Shown: positions 41,091 to 54,279 of the stretch, in pieces | How the letters are laid out: every line of letters starts with the position of its first letter | How positions within the stretch are numbered: position 1 is the stretch's first letter | Assembly: GCA_964467705.1 (NCBI GenBank) | Contig: CAYXUZ010000010.1 | Coordinates: 16,804-80,803, forward strand | DNA from: CAADGU01 sp964467705 | GTDB taxonomy: Bacteria; Chloroflexota; Anaerolineae; Promineifilales; Promineifilaceae | Direction: 5' to 3' | DNA length: 64,000 nucleotides | Made by a program: the position numbers and the translations under genes | The notes under the pieces: generated by a model | Told to the model about the DNA's origin: nothing | Databases searched by the model: none | The model's input: the letters and a program-made list of their open reading frames with translations, nothing else

Positions 41091-42189
41091 ATGGAAACAT
41101 TAGTGAATGAACTACACAGCTTACAAGAAACAGTGGAACAGCTGGGGAGGCGTCTTTGACGTAGCCGCTAAAGCTGACAAAGCGGCGCAGTTGGAAGAGT
41201 TAACGGTCGCGCCTGGTTTTTGGGATAACAGCCAGACCGCGCAAAAAACGATGCGCGAATTGACCCGCTTGAGAGAACAGGTCACAGTCTGGCAGCAGTT
41301 GAGCCAGCGGCTTGGCGAAACGTTGGAATTGGTGGAACTGGGCGATGCCGACCTGGAAGATGAGTTAACGCAGGAGGTAGAACTGCTACGGCAAGAGATT
41401 GATGAGCGTTCCTTCCGTACCTTGTTTGCCGGGGAATATGACGATGAGGATGCCATCCTGGCGATTCATGCCGGGGCGGGTGGCACCGAAGCGCAGGATT
41501 GGGCCTTGATGTTGCAGCGCATGTTTTTGCGCTGGGCGGATAGTCATCAATTTGTGGTGGATGTTTTGGATGAAAGCCCTGGCGATGAGGCCGGTTTGAA
41601 GAGTTGTTTGCTGGCGGTGCGTGGGGATTATGTGTACGGCCGTCTCAAATCTGAGCGTGGTGTGCATCGGCTGGTACGCATCTCTCCCTTTGACGCTTCC
41701 AGCCGTCGCCACACCTCCTTTGCCAAAGTGGAAGTATGGCCGGATGTGGCTGAGGACATCGAGATTGAAATTGATGAGCGTGACCTGCGCATTGACCGGT
41801 TCAAGGCCAGCGGCGCGGGTGGGCAGCACGTGCAAAAGAACGAAACGGCCGTGCGCATCACCCATATTCCTACCGGCATCGTTGTCTCTTGCCAGAACCA
41901 GCGCTCCCACACCCAGAACAAAGAAACCGCGCTAAAAATCCTGAAAGCGCAGCTATTTGACCTGGAGCGGCGCAAACAAGATGCCGAAATGGCGGCTCTC
42001 AAAGGGGAAAACGTGGACGCCGGTTGGGGCAACCAGATTCGCTCCTACGTGTTGCACCCGTACAAAATGGTGAAAGACCATCGCACAGATTATGAAGTAG
42101 GTAATGCCGAGGCGGTGCTAGACGGCCGTCTCGATGATTTTATGGAAGCCTATTTGAAGTACCGTTTAGGCGAAACAGCAGAGACGTGA
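41091..42189 (+). CDS. prfB: Peptide chain release factor 2 with programmed +1 frameshift
   Basis: RF2 terminates at UGA and UAA. The real start is ATG 41091 (after GAGG), giving a 22-codon leader (METLVNELHSLQETVEQLGR...) that ends in CTT TGA C at 41154-41160, preceded by GGGGAGG three bases before the CTT codon. A +1 slip on CTT continues at GAC 41158, so the CDS is join(41091..41156, 41158..42189), 365 residues. The RF2 tripeptide SPF (ISPFDASSRRHTS) and the catalytic GGQ in SGAGGQHVQKNET are present. The frame opening at 41107 alone would lack the native N-terminus. Confidence 0.95.
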
Positions 42190-42257
42190 TGTGTGATGCC
42201 TGATACGTGACAAACGATTCATGCATCATGGGATACCGACCCCAGGAGGTTTCTACA

Positions 42258-43652
42258 ATGACCGATAAAGACGATAAGAAACAAAGCAAAACGCCGCCGC
42301 AACCGATACGTCGTGTGCAAACGGGTGGGGAAAAGAGTACACCCAAACCGCCGCCCCAGCCCGTTAAGCGGGTGCAGGTGGGTGGCCCGGCCAAGCCGCC
42401 ACCACAGCCCGTCCGCCGTGTGCAGACGGGTACGCCTTCCAGCACGCCAGCGCGGGTACGCCCCACCGTGCGGGCCGAGCAGCACCAACAAAAGGTGCAG
42501 GCACGACCCATGCCGGCCCCGCCGCCGCGACGGGTCGTTCGGCCGGCTGCCGCTGTCGGCGCGGTGGCTGCCGGCGCGGCCGCCGCCAAAGCTGCTAGCC
42601 CGGAGATACAAGCCAGGGTCACGGCCGTTGAAAGCAAGTTTGAGCAGTTAGAGACAAACGCTCAGTTGACTACCATTTACGATGCGGTGGGCCGCATTGA
42701 CGGCAAACTGACCGATCTGCCCTTTGAACTGGAAAAATTGCGGGATCGGGGCTATGTCCACTCCGGGCAGTTGGAAGACAAACTGGAAGCGTTGGATGAC
42801 AAATGGGATGACAACATTCGTCCACGTGTCGAGGCGGCCTTGAAAGAGCAGGTGGAGCGGCTGGATAAAGAGTTGGATCAGGCGGAAATGCAGGTCAATC
42901 GCCTCAATCCTCAGGTGGAATCTACCATCAAAGCGGCGGAAACGGCCGTAGATAGCCTGGAACGCCGCATCGCCGCCGCCCACGACGCCGTAGATAACCT
43001 CTATGAACCCATTGAAAACGAAGTCAACGAAGCCGAACGCCAATTAAACAATGCCCGTATCATGCTTGATCTGCTGGATGGTTCACAGGCTATCAAACTG
43101 CGTGAAGCAGAAGGCCCCTTGCTGGCGGTGGAAACAGAGTGGCATCGGGACGGTGACGAAGGCCCCAAAGGGTATCTCTTCCTCACCGACCTGCGGCTCA
43201 TCTTTGAACAACGGGAAGAAGTGGTCACCAAAAAGAAATTTGGCCTCTTCAAAGCCGATTCCGAAATAGTGCAAGAAGTTCACCTGGATGTGGAAGTACA
43301 CCAAATTGAATCTGTGACCCACAAAGAAGAGGGTGGCTTTTTGGGCATGGGCAAAGCAGACATCATTGAGTTTGTTTTTGCCGCCAGTGCCAATATGTCA
43401 CGCGCTCGTTTTCATCTAAAGGGACAGAATTCATCCGAGTGGGCGGCCATGATCAAACGAGTACAAACGGGCGATATAGACGCCGACCGTTCCGATGAAT
43501 ATGTGGAAGAATTGGAAACGGCCGGGATAACCAGCGCCTCTTTCCCCACCTCATGTCCTAACTGTTATGCCCCCATCCCGGCCCAGCCACGTGGCGTCAC
43601 CAGCTATACGTGTGAATTTTGTGGCGCGGTCGTGGCGCCGCAATTAAGTTGA
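42258..43652 (+). CDS. Multidomain protein: PPPQPVRRVQTG repeats, coiled coil, PH/GRAM-like domain, zinc ribbon
   Basis: 464 residues, start after AGGAGG. Residues 10-60 have three copies of PPPQPVKRVQ(V/T)GG; 60-105 are Arg/Pro/Ala-rich and probably disordered, with a short Ala-rich stretch (AAAVGAVAAGAAAAKAA) that may be a weak membrane or linker segment. Residues about 115-280 are a heptad-like coiled coil (ALKEQVERLDKELDQAEMQ). Residues 285-410 resemble a PH/GRAM fold (GYLFLTDLRLIFEQREEVVTKKKFGLF). The C-terminus is a CPNC..CEFCG zinc ribbon. No known family recognised; could be a membrane-associated scaffold. Confidence 0.7.
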   Translation: MTDKDDKKQSKTPPQPIRRVQTGGEKSTPKPPPQPVKRVQVGGPAKPPPQPVRRVQTGTPSSTPARVRPTVRAEQHQQKVQARPMPAPPPRRVVRPAAAVGAVAAGAAAAKAASPEIQARVTAVESKFEQLETNAQLTTIYDAVGRIDGKLTDLPFELEKLRDRGYVHSGQLEDKLEALDDKWDDNIRPRVEAALKEQVERLDKELDQAEMQVNRLNPQVESTIKAAETAVDSLERRIAAAHDAVDNLYEPIENEVNEAERQLNNARIMLDLLDGSQAIKLREAEGPLLAVETEWHRDGDEGPKGYLFLTDLRLIFEQREEVVTKKKFGLFKADSEIVQEVHLDVEVHQIESVTHKEEGGFLGMGKADIIEFVFAASANMSRARFHLKGQNSSEWAAMIKRVQTGDIDADRSDEYVEELETAGITSASFPTSCPNCYAPIPAQPRGVTSYTCEFCGAVVAPQLS

Positions 43653-43693
43653 CGATTGCGTTCAGGTTTTCACGAAATGCTTATGTGCCAAAC

Positions 43694-43721
43694 TTGACAT
43701 ATTGACACTTGCCGATATAAT
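43694..43721 (+). promoter_or_regulatory. Sigma70-type promoter of rpoC
   Basis: TTGACA (43694-43699), 16-base spacer, TATAAT (43716-43721): both hexamers are consensus. About 180 bases before the rpoC start. Confidence 0.75.
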
Positions 43722-43757
43722 CGCGCTACTTATGGCATAAAAGATTCACAAAAATGT

Positions 43758-43793
43758 AAGAGCGTTGGCCTGAAAGGGTCAAACGCTCTTTTT
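43758..43793 (+). terminator. Terminator-like hairpin in the rpoC leader
   Basis: AAGAGCGTT pairs with AACGCTCTT followed by TTT, between the promoter and the rpoC start. Suggests attenuation control of the transcript. Confidence 0.65.
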
Positions 43794-43901
43794 CCGTGTT
43801 TAATCCCATCGTAAGTCTTATGCCAGAGTCTGGGAAGCGGGAGAACAATTTTTACTTTTTATTGTGGGCAGGAGTACTTTATCTTTTTGGGAGGTCACCT
43901 G

Positions 43902-48292
<4,391 letters not shown>

Positions 48293-48319
48293 GTGGTAAT
48301 AGGTGAATGGTAAGCGGTG

Positions 48320-48355
48320 AAACGGCCGTCTGGAAAACCAGACGGCCGTTTTTTT
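48320..48355 (+). terminator. Intrinsic terminator of rpoC built from two ACGGCCGT octamers
   Basis: Perfect 14-bp stem AAACGGCCGTCTGG/CCAGACGGCCGTTT, AAAA loop, then TTTT. Each arm contains the genome-wide octamer. Confidence 0.92.
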
Positions 48356-48362
48356 ATGCTAT

Positions 48363-49385
48363 CTAGTAGTCTCGTTTCAGCAACATATCGGTTAATTGGT
48401 TGAGGGCGGTATAGGTGGGGCCGGTGGGGTGGGCGGCTTCCAGATTGCCCAGAGCACTTTGGGTGTAGGCAGTTGCTTTGGTGGTGGCAAAGTCACGTGC
48501 GCCGGTCTGGTTGAGGAGCGTCACAACCTGGCTGACAAAATCGCCGTCGGTTTCCTGTTGCGCGTACAACTGCTGTAAGTCGGTGCTTTGTTCCAGACCA
48601 TACAGGACGGGCAGGGTTTTCTTTTTGGTAGTGATGTCAGTGGAGGCGGACTTGCCAATGAGCATTTCGTCGCCCCAAATACCCAGGATGTCATCTATGA
48701 CCTGAAAGGCCAGACCGGCATCCAGGCCATATTGGGCATAGTGGGCCACAGTCTCATCATCTTGCCCCGCGACAAGCGCCCCTAATTCGGCACAAAGGGA
48801 GAGGAGCACGGCCGTTTTCCCCGTAATCATTTCAATATATTCATCTACGTTGACCCGGTCTCGCTTTTCAAAGTCCATGTCGGCGTGCTGGCCTTGCGTC
48901 AGGCGCACACACGTCTCGTCAAAACGGCGCAGAGCGCGTACCACTCGTTCTGCCGGGACACCCCGGTCGTACAGCCGATTGAGTGCCAGGTGCGCCAGGG
49001 CAAACATGGAGTCGCCAGCATTGATCGCCTGCTCGATACCCCAAATTTGCCACAGTGTTTCCCGGCCACGCCGGGTGGGGCTGGCGTCTTCGATGTCATC
49101 GTGGATGAGCGAGAAGTTGTGCAGCAATTCGACGGCGGCGGCGGCGGGCACGGCCTGTTGCCAGTCGCCGCCGGCGGCCTGGCAGACCAACAGCAGCAGC
49201 ACCGGGCGAATTTGTTTACCGGCGTTAACATCGGCCGGGGCCAATTCCCGGTCGCGCCAGCCCATGTGGTAATGCATCATACCGTAATAGAGGTCGGGAG
49301 TACGGCCGTTGGCCAATAGCACCGCCTTCATCTCTTCATTGAGAGCGGCGCGCATTTCAGTGCTTAACGTTTCCAGTTCTTTCAT
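48363..49385 (-). CDS. Polyprenyl (farnesyl/geranylgeranyl) diphosphate synthase
   Basis: 340 residues. First Asp-rich motif DDIED in LIHDDIEDASPTRRGRETLW, second DDILG in FQVIDDILGIWGDE; GKQIRPVLLLLVCQAAGG binds substrate. Makes C15-C20 or longer prenyl diphosphates from IPP and DMAPP. It lies directly after fni on the same strand, a gap of 24 bases, so the two form an isoprenoid operon. Chain length cannot be assigned from sequence alone. Confidence 0.93.
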   Translation of the reverse strand: MKELETLSTEMRAALNEEMKAVLLANGRTPDLYYGMMHYHMGWRDRELAPADVNAGKQIRPVLLLLVCQAAGGDWQQAVPAAAAVELLHNFSLIHDDIEDASPTRRGRETLWQIWGIEQAINAGDSMFALAHLALNRLYDRGVPAERVVRALRRFDETCVRLTQGQHADMDFEKRDRVNVDEYIEMITGKTAVLLSLCAELGALVAGQDDETVAHYAQYGLDAGLAFQVIDDILGIWGDEMLIGKSASTDITTKKKTLPVLYGLEQSTDLQQLYAQQETDGDFVSQVVTLLNQTGARDFATTKATAYTQSALGNLEAAHPTGPTYTALNQLTDMLLKRDY

Positions 49386-49409
49386 TTACAAAATATCCTG
49401 ATTGTCAAA

Positions 49410-50456
49410 CTAAAAGTGTGTGTGGAGTGGAGTTTGAGCCAGGGCCGGTAGATCAATCGCCCCAGAACAAAACATGGCCACGCGCAGTTCGGCCGTGATC
49501 GTTTCGGCCATTTCCATGACGCCGTCTACACCCCCTTTGTCAGCAGCGCGTAGGAAATCACCGGCAAAACCAACCAAGTTTGCACCCAGAGCAATGCACT
49601 TGGCGACATCAATGCCGTTGCGGATGCCGCCGCTGGCGAAGACAGGCAGGTGGGGGGCGGCGCGGCGGCATTGTTGGATGGACACGGCCGTTGGAATCCC
49701 CCAATCTATAAACGCGCCAGCTACCCGCGCATGGCGGGCCGTAGGGGCGCGGTACATCTCTACCTGGCTCCAACTGGTGCCACCGGCCCCGGCCACGTCA
49801 ATGGCCGCTACACCGGCTTCGGCCAATCGGCGGGCTGTTTCCTCGGCAAAACCCCAGCCAACCTCTTTGGCAATAACGGGCACAGGCAACTTTTTGCAGA
49901 TGGCTTCAATTTTGGGGAGCAAATTGGCGAAGTTGCCGTCACCTTCGGGCTGGACGGCTTCTTGCAGAGCGTTGAAGTGCAGGATGAGGGCATCGGCCTG
50001 AATCATCTCCACCAGCAGCAGGCACTCATCTAGCCCATAGCCATAATTGAGCTGGACTGCACCCAGGTTGGCGAAAAGCAAAATGTCGGGGGCGACGTCG
50101 CGTACCTGGTAGGTGTCGGCCAGCAATTCGTCTTCGATGGCGGCGCGCATGGAGCCGAGTCCCATGGCAATGCCGGCTGCCTGTGCGCCTGCGGCCAGAG
50201 TACGGTTAATTGTGCGGGCTTCGGCCGTGCCGCCGGTCATGGAAGAGATGAGCAGGGGGGTTTTGAGTGTTTTGCCGAAGAGGGTGGTGGTGGTATTCAC
50301 GTCGGCCAGGTCAATTTCGGGAAGGGCCTGGTGCATGAAGAAGTATTTTTCCAGGCCGGTAGTCACTTTTTTGAAGGCCACATCTTCTTCCAGATTGATG
50401 CGAATGTGGTCGGCTTTGCGCCGTTCGGTAAGGTCGGGGTTGGGGGCAGCGGTCAT
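49410..50456 (-). CDS. fni: Type 2 isopentenyl-diphosphate delta-isomerase
   Basis: 348 residues. FMN-dependent isomerase converting IPP to DMAPP. RKADHIRINLEEDV at the N-terminus, PLLISSMTGGT, GLGSMRAA, VIAKEVGWGF, DVAGAGGTSW and FASGGIRNGIDVAKC are the family signatures for FMN and substrate binding. First gene of the isoprenoid operon, preceded by GGAGA. Confidence 0.96.
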   Translation of the reverse strand: MTAAPNPDLTERRKADHIRINLEEDVAFKKVTTGLEKYFFMHQALPEIDLADVNTTTTLFGKTLKTPLLISSMTGGTAEARTINRTLAAGAQAAGIAMGLGSMRAAIEDELLADTYQVRDVAPDILLFANLGAVQLNYGYGLDECLLLVEMIQADALILHFNALQEAVQPEGDGNFANLLPKIEAICKKLPVPVIAKEVGWGFAEETARRLAEAGVAAIDVAGAGGTSWSQVEMYRAPTARHARVAGAFIDWGIPTAVSIQQCRRAAPHLPVFASGGIRNGIDVAKCIALGANLVGFAGDFLRAADKGGVDGVMEMAETITAELRVAMFCSGAIDLPALAQTPLHTHF

Positions 50457-50503
50457 AGGGTTCTCCGTCAGTAAAAATTAGCCGGGGAAGTATACCTGAC
50501 CAC

Positions 50504-51478
50504 TTAAGGTAACACCACAATGTCATAGGGCAGGGTGGGCACAATTTCTCGGTTGCTGCGGAATTCTTGGACGACGCCGGTCACGCGCACTCGTGTGCCG
50601 GGTGTGCCCAACGCTGTATTGTTTTGAACGCGATCCAGAATGTTATGCCACACAAAGACTAAAATTTCGCCCGTGTCATCGGTGACAAACAGTTTTGCGC
50701 CGGAGTTGGTGCCTTCAATCCGACTAATCTGGCCGGTGACTGTTACCCGTTGGCCCATATGGTTTCCTAAGTCGCCTATGTTGGCGGTCGGGGCGGTGGT
50801 GGCGGCAACGGCCGTGACCCGCACATCTCCGCCAAAATCGGGCACAATTTGTAATTCGCCTTCAAACTCGCCAACTTCGCCGGTGGCCCGGACGGTGGCA
50901 CCCAGGTTCAGGTCGGGCGCGGCCCAGCTTTCATCATAAACATCGTGCCACATGAGCAATATCACCTGCCCACTGCCATCATCCAGTGTAAATCTGAAGC
51001 CGTGTGAAAAGCTGGCGACATCTACCACTGTACCTGTTACCGATACTTCTTGACCGATGGCACTGCCCAAATTACCAATGGGCAGTTGGGGGGTGGTTGG
51101 TGTGGGTGTATTCGTTGGCGGGGCGGTGGTAGAGGTAGCGGTGGGAGGTGTGGTGACGGTTGGGGAGGGGGTGAGACTGGCAGTGGCACTGGGCGTCTGG
51201 CTGGGTTGGGGGGTGGTAGTGGGGTTGGGCACGGCCGTATCTACAATGGTCGGCGTTGGTTGTGTGGAAACTGGAGAAGTGGCGGGGGTGGTGGGGGTGG
51301 GTAGGGGCACGGCCGTGTCCGTTGCTGTTGCTGGTTGGGCAACGGTGACGGTTGTTAGCTGCTCCGGCGTGGCACAGGCAGCCAATAAGAGAAGAACCAC
51401 TACCCACACTGTAGAAAAAAGTGGATGGTGGCACGGGTATCTGTACCAATTCAGAAAACAATGAGTATTTCTTTTCAC
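50504..51478 (-). CDS. Lipoprotein with Pro/Thr linker and two OB-fold-like repeats
   Basis: 324 residues. A hydrophobic signal ends in the lipobox LLAAC. Residues about 42-138 are a Thr/Pro/Ser-rich linker. Two related domains of about 85-90 residues follow: IGNLGSAIGQEVSVTGTVVD and IGDLGNHMGQRVTVTGQISR, each continuing with a LDDGSGQVILLMWHD or TDDTGEILVFVWHN strand, an OB-fold nucleic-acid-binding pattern. Extracellular role unknown. Divergent from the epimerase gene. Confidence 0.75.
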   Translation of the reverse strand: MKRNTHCFLNWYRYPCHHPLFSTVWVVVLLLLAACATPEQLTTVTVAQPATATDTAVPLPTPTTPATSPVSTQPTPTIVDTAVPNPTTTPQPSQTPSATASLTPSPTVTTPPTATSTTAPPTNTPTPTTPQLPIGNLGSAIGQEVSVTGTVVDVASFSHGFRFTLDDGSGQVILLMWHDVYDESWAAPDLNLGATVRATGEVGEFEGELQIVPDFGGDVRVTAVAATTAPTANIGDLGNHMGQRVTVTGQISRIEGTNSGAKLFVTDDTGEILVFVWHNILDRVQNNTALGTPGTRVRVTGVVQEFRSNREIVPTLPYDIVVLP

Positions 51479-51618
51479 TACCTGTGCCCGGTTGCTACTG
51501 TCTGACCCACCTTGACAAGACGACGGCCATTATATCTGGCGCGTGCGGGGCGTCAAACAGGTTTCAAAACGGGGTGGTTAGCCAACGTGTAAGTTGCGCG
51601 TGGTATACGATTCCGGGT

Positions 51619-51638
51619 CGAACGGCTACGGCCGTTCG
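51619..51638. other. Small hairpin around an ACGGCCGT octamer in a divergent intergenic region
   Basis: CGAACGGC-TACG-GCCGTTCG, 8-bp stem with a TACG tetraloop, in the 216-base region between the lipoprotein and the UXS-like gene. No other clear signal is visible there. Confidence 0.5.
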
Positions 51639-51694
51639 CCACTCACTTTTACCCACGTTACAATACCAAAACGATTTTGAAATTGGAGGCAATG

Positions 51695-52636
51695 ATGCGT
51701 GTTTTAATTACAGGAGCGGCAGGTTTCCTGGGTTCTCATCTGTCTGACCGCTTTGTGGCGGAAGGCCATGAAGTCATTGGCATGGATAACCTGATCACCG
51801 GCAATATGGACAATATCGCCCATTTGATGGGGCATGAACGGTTTCGTTTTGTGAAGCAGGATGTGAGCAATTACATCTATGTGCCGGGGCCGTTGGATGC
51901 GGTGCTGCATTTTGCCTCACCGGCCAGCCCAAATGATTATCTGGAGCATCCCATTCCCACGTTAAAGGTGGGTTCATTGGGTACACACAATACGTTGGGG
52001 CTGGCAAAGGCTAAGGGAGCGCGTTACCTGTTGGCTTCTACTTCTGAGGTGTATGGTGACCCGCAAATTAACCCGCAGCCAGAGACGTATTGGGGGCACG
52101 TAAACCCTATTGGCCCACGCGGTGTGTATGACGAAGCCAAACGGTTTGCCGAAGCGATGACGCTGGCTTACCAGCGGTATCATGGGCTGGAGACACGCAT
52201 TGTGCGGATTTTCAACACCTATGGGCCACGCATGAGATTACACGACGGCCGTGTTGTCCCCAACTTCATCTATCAGGCACTCACCAACCAGCCAATAACA
52301 GTGTATGGTGATGGCAGCCGTACCCGCTCCTTCCAGTATTACAGCGATTTGGTAGAAGGCATTTACCGACTGTTGAATTCGGATGAAAAGTTGCCGGTGA
52401 ACATTGGCAATCCGGCAGAGATGACGATTTTGCAGTTTGCCGAAGCGGTTAAAGAAATATCGCGTAGTGATTCAGAGATTGTCTTCATTCACCCCAAAGA
52501 TGACCGTATTACGGACGACCCCAAAGTGCGCCGCCCGGACATTAACAAAGCGCGACAGGTGTTGGGCTGGGAACCAAAGGTAAATCTGACCGATGGGCTG
52601 ACGGAAACGATTGCCTATTTTAGAGGGCGGGTTTGA
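51695..52636 (+). CDS. NAD-dependent sugar epimerase/dehydratase, UDP-glucuronate decarboxylase-like
   Basis: 313 residues. Rossmann motif GAAGFLGSH, catalytic Ser/Thr in LLASTSEVYGDP, YxxxK in GVYDEAKRF, and NTYGPRMR. The pattern HFASPASPNDY and GPRGVYDEAKR is typical of UDP-xylose synthase. Makes UDP-xylose from UDP-glucuronate if so. Start chosen at the second of two ATGs, 6 bases after GGAGG. It heads a surface-polysaccharide group. Confidence 0.87.
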   Translation: MRVLITGAAGFLGSHLSDRFVAEGHEVIGMDNLITGNMDNIAHLMGHERFRFVKQDVSNYIYVPGPLDAVLHFASPASPNDYLEHPIPTLKVGSLGTHNTLGLAKAKGARYLLASTSEVYGDPQINPQPETYWGHVNPIGPRGVYDEAKRFAEAMTLAYQRYHGLETRIVRIFNTYGPRMRLHDGRVVPNFIYQALTNQPITVYGDGSRTRSFQYYSDLVEGIYRLLNSDEKLPVNIGNPAEMTILQFAEAVKEISRSDSEIVFIHPKDDRITDDPKVRRPDINKARQVLGWEPKVNLTDGLTETIAYFRGRV

Positions 52637-54210
52637 ACTTTTTTAACGCGGAGACGCTGAGGCACAGAGAGGTTGACGGCCGTGTGGGATTTATCCTGCT
52701 GGCTGTTTTGGTTGGGCTGTTAGCCGTCTCGTTGCCATTGACATGGGCGGTAGGGGTAATGGGGGGTACGGCCGTTGCTTTACTCACCGTCATCAACCCC
52801 CTGGTCGGTCTATTTGTGGCTTTGGCGGTGGGGCCGTGGGGGGCGCTGGAAAACATTCAGCTTGGCCCGTCTCTACTGGACAGCGGCCAACTTGTGCTAC
52901 TCTTCACTTTGGCAGTCTGGTTGGGGCGCGGACTGGCTTATCGCCGTCTTTTCATCCCCCGCACCTTTTTGAATGTGCCGCTGGCGCTGTTTATCTTTGC
53001 CTCCGCACTTTCCTTGCTTCATGCTCCTTCTTTTTCTTATGGTTTCAGAGAGTTGATCAAGTGGGTGGAGATCACGGCCGTGATGCTGCTGGTTGTTGAT
53101 CTATCCGTGACCCGTAAGCCGTATTCCGTAAACCGATTACGGATGACCGATTACCGATTACGCTTTACGTTTTACGTCCTCACCGTCCTTCTCCTCGCCG
53201 GTTTAAGTCAGGCGCTCATTGGCATCTGGCAATTTGGCCTGCGGGGGGATGGGCCGGAGCATTTTCTGGTGCTTGGCCGCTTTTACCGGGCCTATGGCAC
53301 GTTTGAACAACCCAACCCCTACGGCGGTTACATGAATCTGACGGCACTGCTGGCTATGGGGGCGTTTTTAGGATTGATAGCTGCTATTTGGCGGCAGGTA
53401 GCAAGTGGCAGGTGGCAGGTGGCAAGTGAACACCCTCTCACCTCATCACCCCTTCACCTTGTCACCCTGTCACTCTTCACCGGCGTCACGGCCGTACTCT
53501 GCACGCTGGCCGTTCTCTTTTCCTGGAGCCGGGGGGCGTGGTTGAGCCTGGCGGTGGGCGGGGCAGTGATGGTGATTTTCTGGCCGAAAAAGTTGTGGCA
53601 GGGTGTCACATTATTGCTGTTGGCGGGTTTACTATTCTGGGGTGGGGTGCGGATTGGCGTGGTACCCGCTTCAATCACGGAGCGCATCACCAGTTTTAGC
53701 GAAGATTTACGTTTTGGTGATGTGCGCGGCGTGGATATTAACGATGCTAATTATGCGGTTTTAGAGCGGCTGGCCCATTGGCAGGCGGCGTTGGATATGG
53801 CACGAGACAATATCTGGTTGGGTGTTGGTTTTGGCAATTATGAGCCGGTTTATGCCGAATATGCGCTGATTAACTGGCCGTACCCGTTGGGCCATGCGCA
53901 TAACTATTATCTGAACACCCTGGCGGAAACAGGGGTGTTGGGGCTGCTGGCATATGGTGTGTTGTGGACGGCCGTATTCTTCCAGACCATCCGCCAGTTA
54001 CGTCAGCTCGATTGGCCGTTGCGGGGGATGGCACTGGGGTTATTGGGGGCGTGGACGGCCGTGACGATACATCATTTAGTAGATAAACTATACGTCAATA
54101 ATGTCTACGTTCACCTCGGCGTCATGTTTGGGCTGCTGCAATTGCTGGAATGTGAGCGTAAAACAAGCAGCACCAAAGAGGGATTGAAGGAGATGCCCAT
54201 TATCCGCTAA
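52633..54210 (+). CDS. O-antigen ligase/polymerase family membrane protein with repeat-derived segments
   Basis: 525 residues from a TTG at 52633 that overlaps the previous stop. About 10-12 membrane segments and the Wzy/WaaL-type region with GHAHNYYLNTLAETGVLGLLAYG near residues 420-440. Joins or polymerises glycans at the membrane. The first about 14 residues (NAETLRHREV) are translated from an intergenic repeat, so a GTG at 52684 may be the true start. Residues about 159-182 and 255-281 are likewise repeat-derived insertions. Confidence 0.82.
   Translation: MNFFNAETLRHREVDGRVGFILLAVLVGLLAVSLPLTWAVGVMGGTAVALLTVINPLVGLFVALAVGPWGALENIQLGPSLLDSGQLVLLFTLAVWLGRGLAYRRLFIPRTFLNVPLALFIFASALSLLHAPSFSYGFRELIKWVEITAVMLLVVDLSVTRKPYSVNRLRMTDYRLRFTFYVLTVLLLAGLSQALIGIWQFGLRGDGPEHFLVLGRFYRAYGTFEQPNPYGGYMNLTALLAMGAFLGLIAAIWRQVASGRWQVASEHPLTSSPLHLVTLSLFTGVTAVLCTLAVLFSWSRGAWLSLAVGGAVMVIFWPKKLWQGVTLLLLAGLLFWGGVRIGVVPASITERITSFSEDLRFGDVRGVDINDANYAVLERLAHWQAALDMARDNIWLGVGFGNYEPVYAEYALINWPYPLGHAHNYYLNTLAETGVLGLLAYGVLWTAVFFQTIRQLRQLDWPLRGMALGLLGAWTAVTIHHLVDKLYVNNVYVHLGVMFGLLQLLECERKTSSTKEGLKEMPIIR
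53108..53177. repeat. 'cgtaatccgtaaccg'-family element inside the ligase gene
   Basis: GTGACCCGTAAGCCGTATTCCGTAAACCG faces GATTACGGATGACCGATTACCGATTACGCTTTACG. Same word set as 11978 and 16043, here read in frame. Confidence 0.75.
53394..53475. repeat. 'gcaggtagcaagtggc' plus 'cacctcatcacccc' elements inside the ligase gene
   Basis: GGCAGGTAGCAAGTGGCAGGTGGCAGGTGGCAAGT matches the 13454 hairpin words, then CACCCTCTCACCTCATCACCCCTTCACC matches the tract at 26621-26650. Both are read in frame. Confidence 0.75.
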
Positions 54211-54279
54211 AATGCGGCGGTTTCACAGGCGAGACTCGTCCTGTTTTCTAAATTTAAAGGATTGGGAGATTGTTTTTTT

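Noticed and set aside
43702..43721. Second TTGACA at 43702 as the -35 of rpoC
   Set aside because: Spacing to TATAAT is only 8 bases; the TTGACA at 43694 with 16-base spacing fits.
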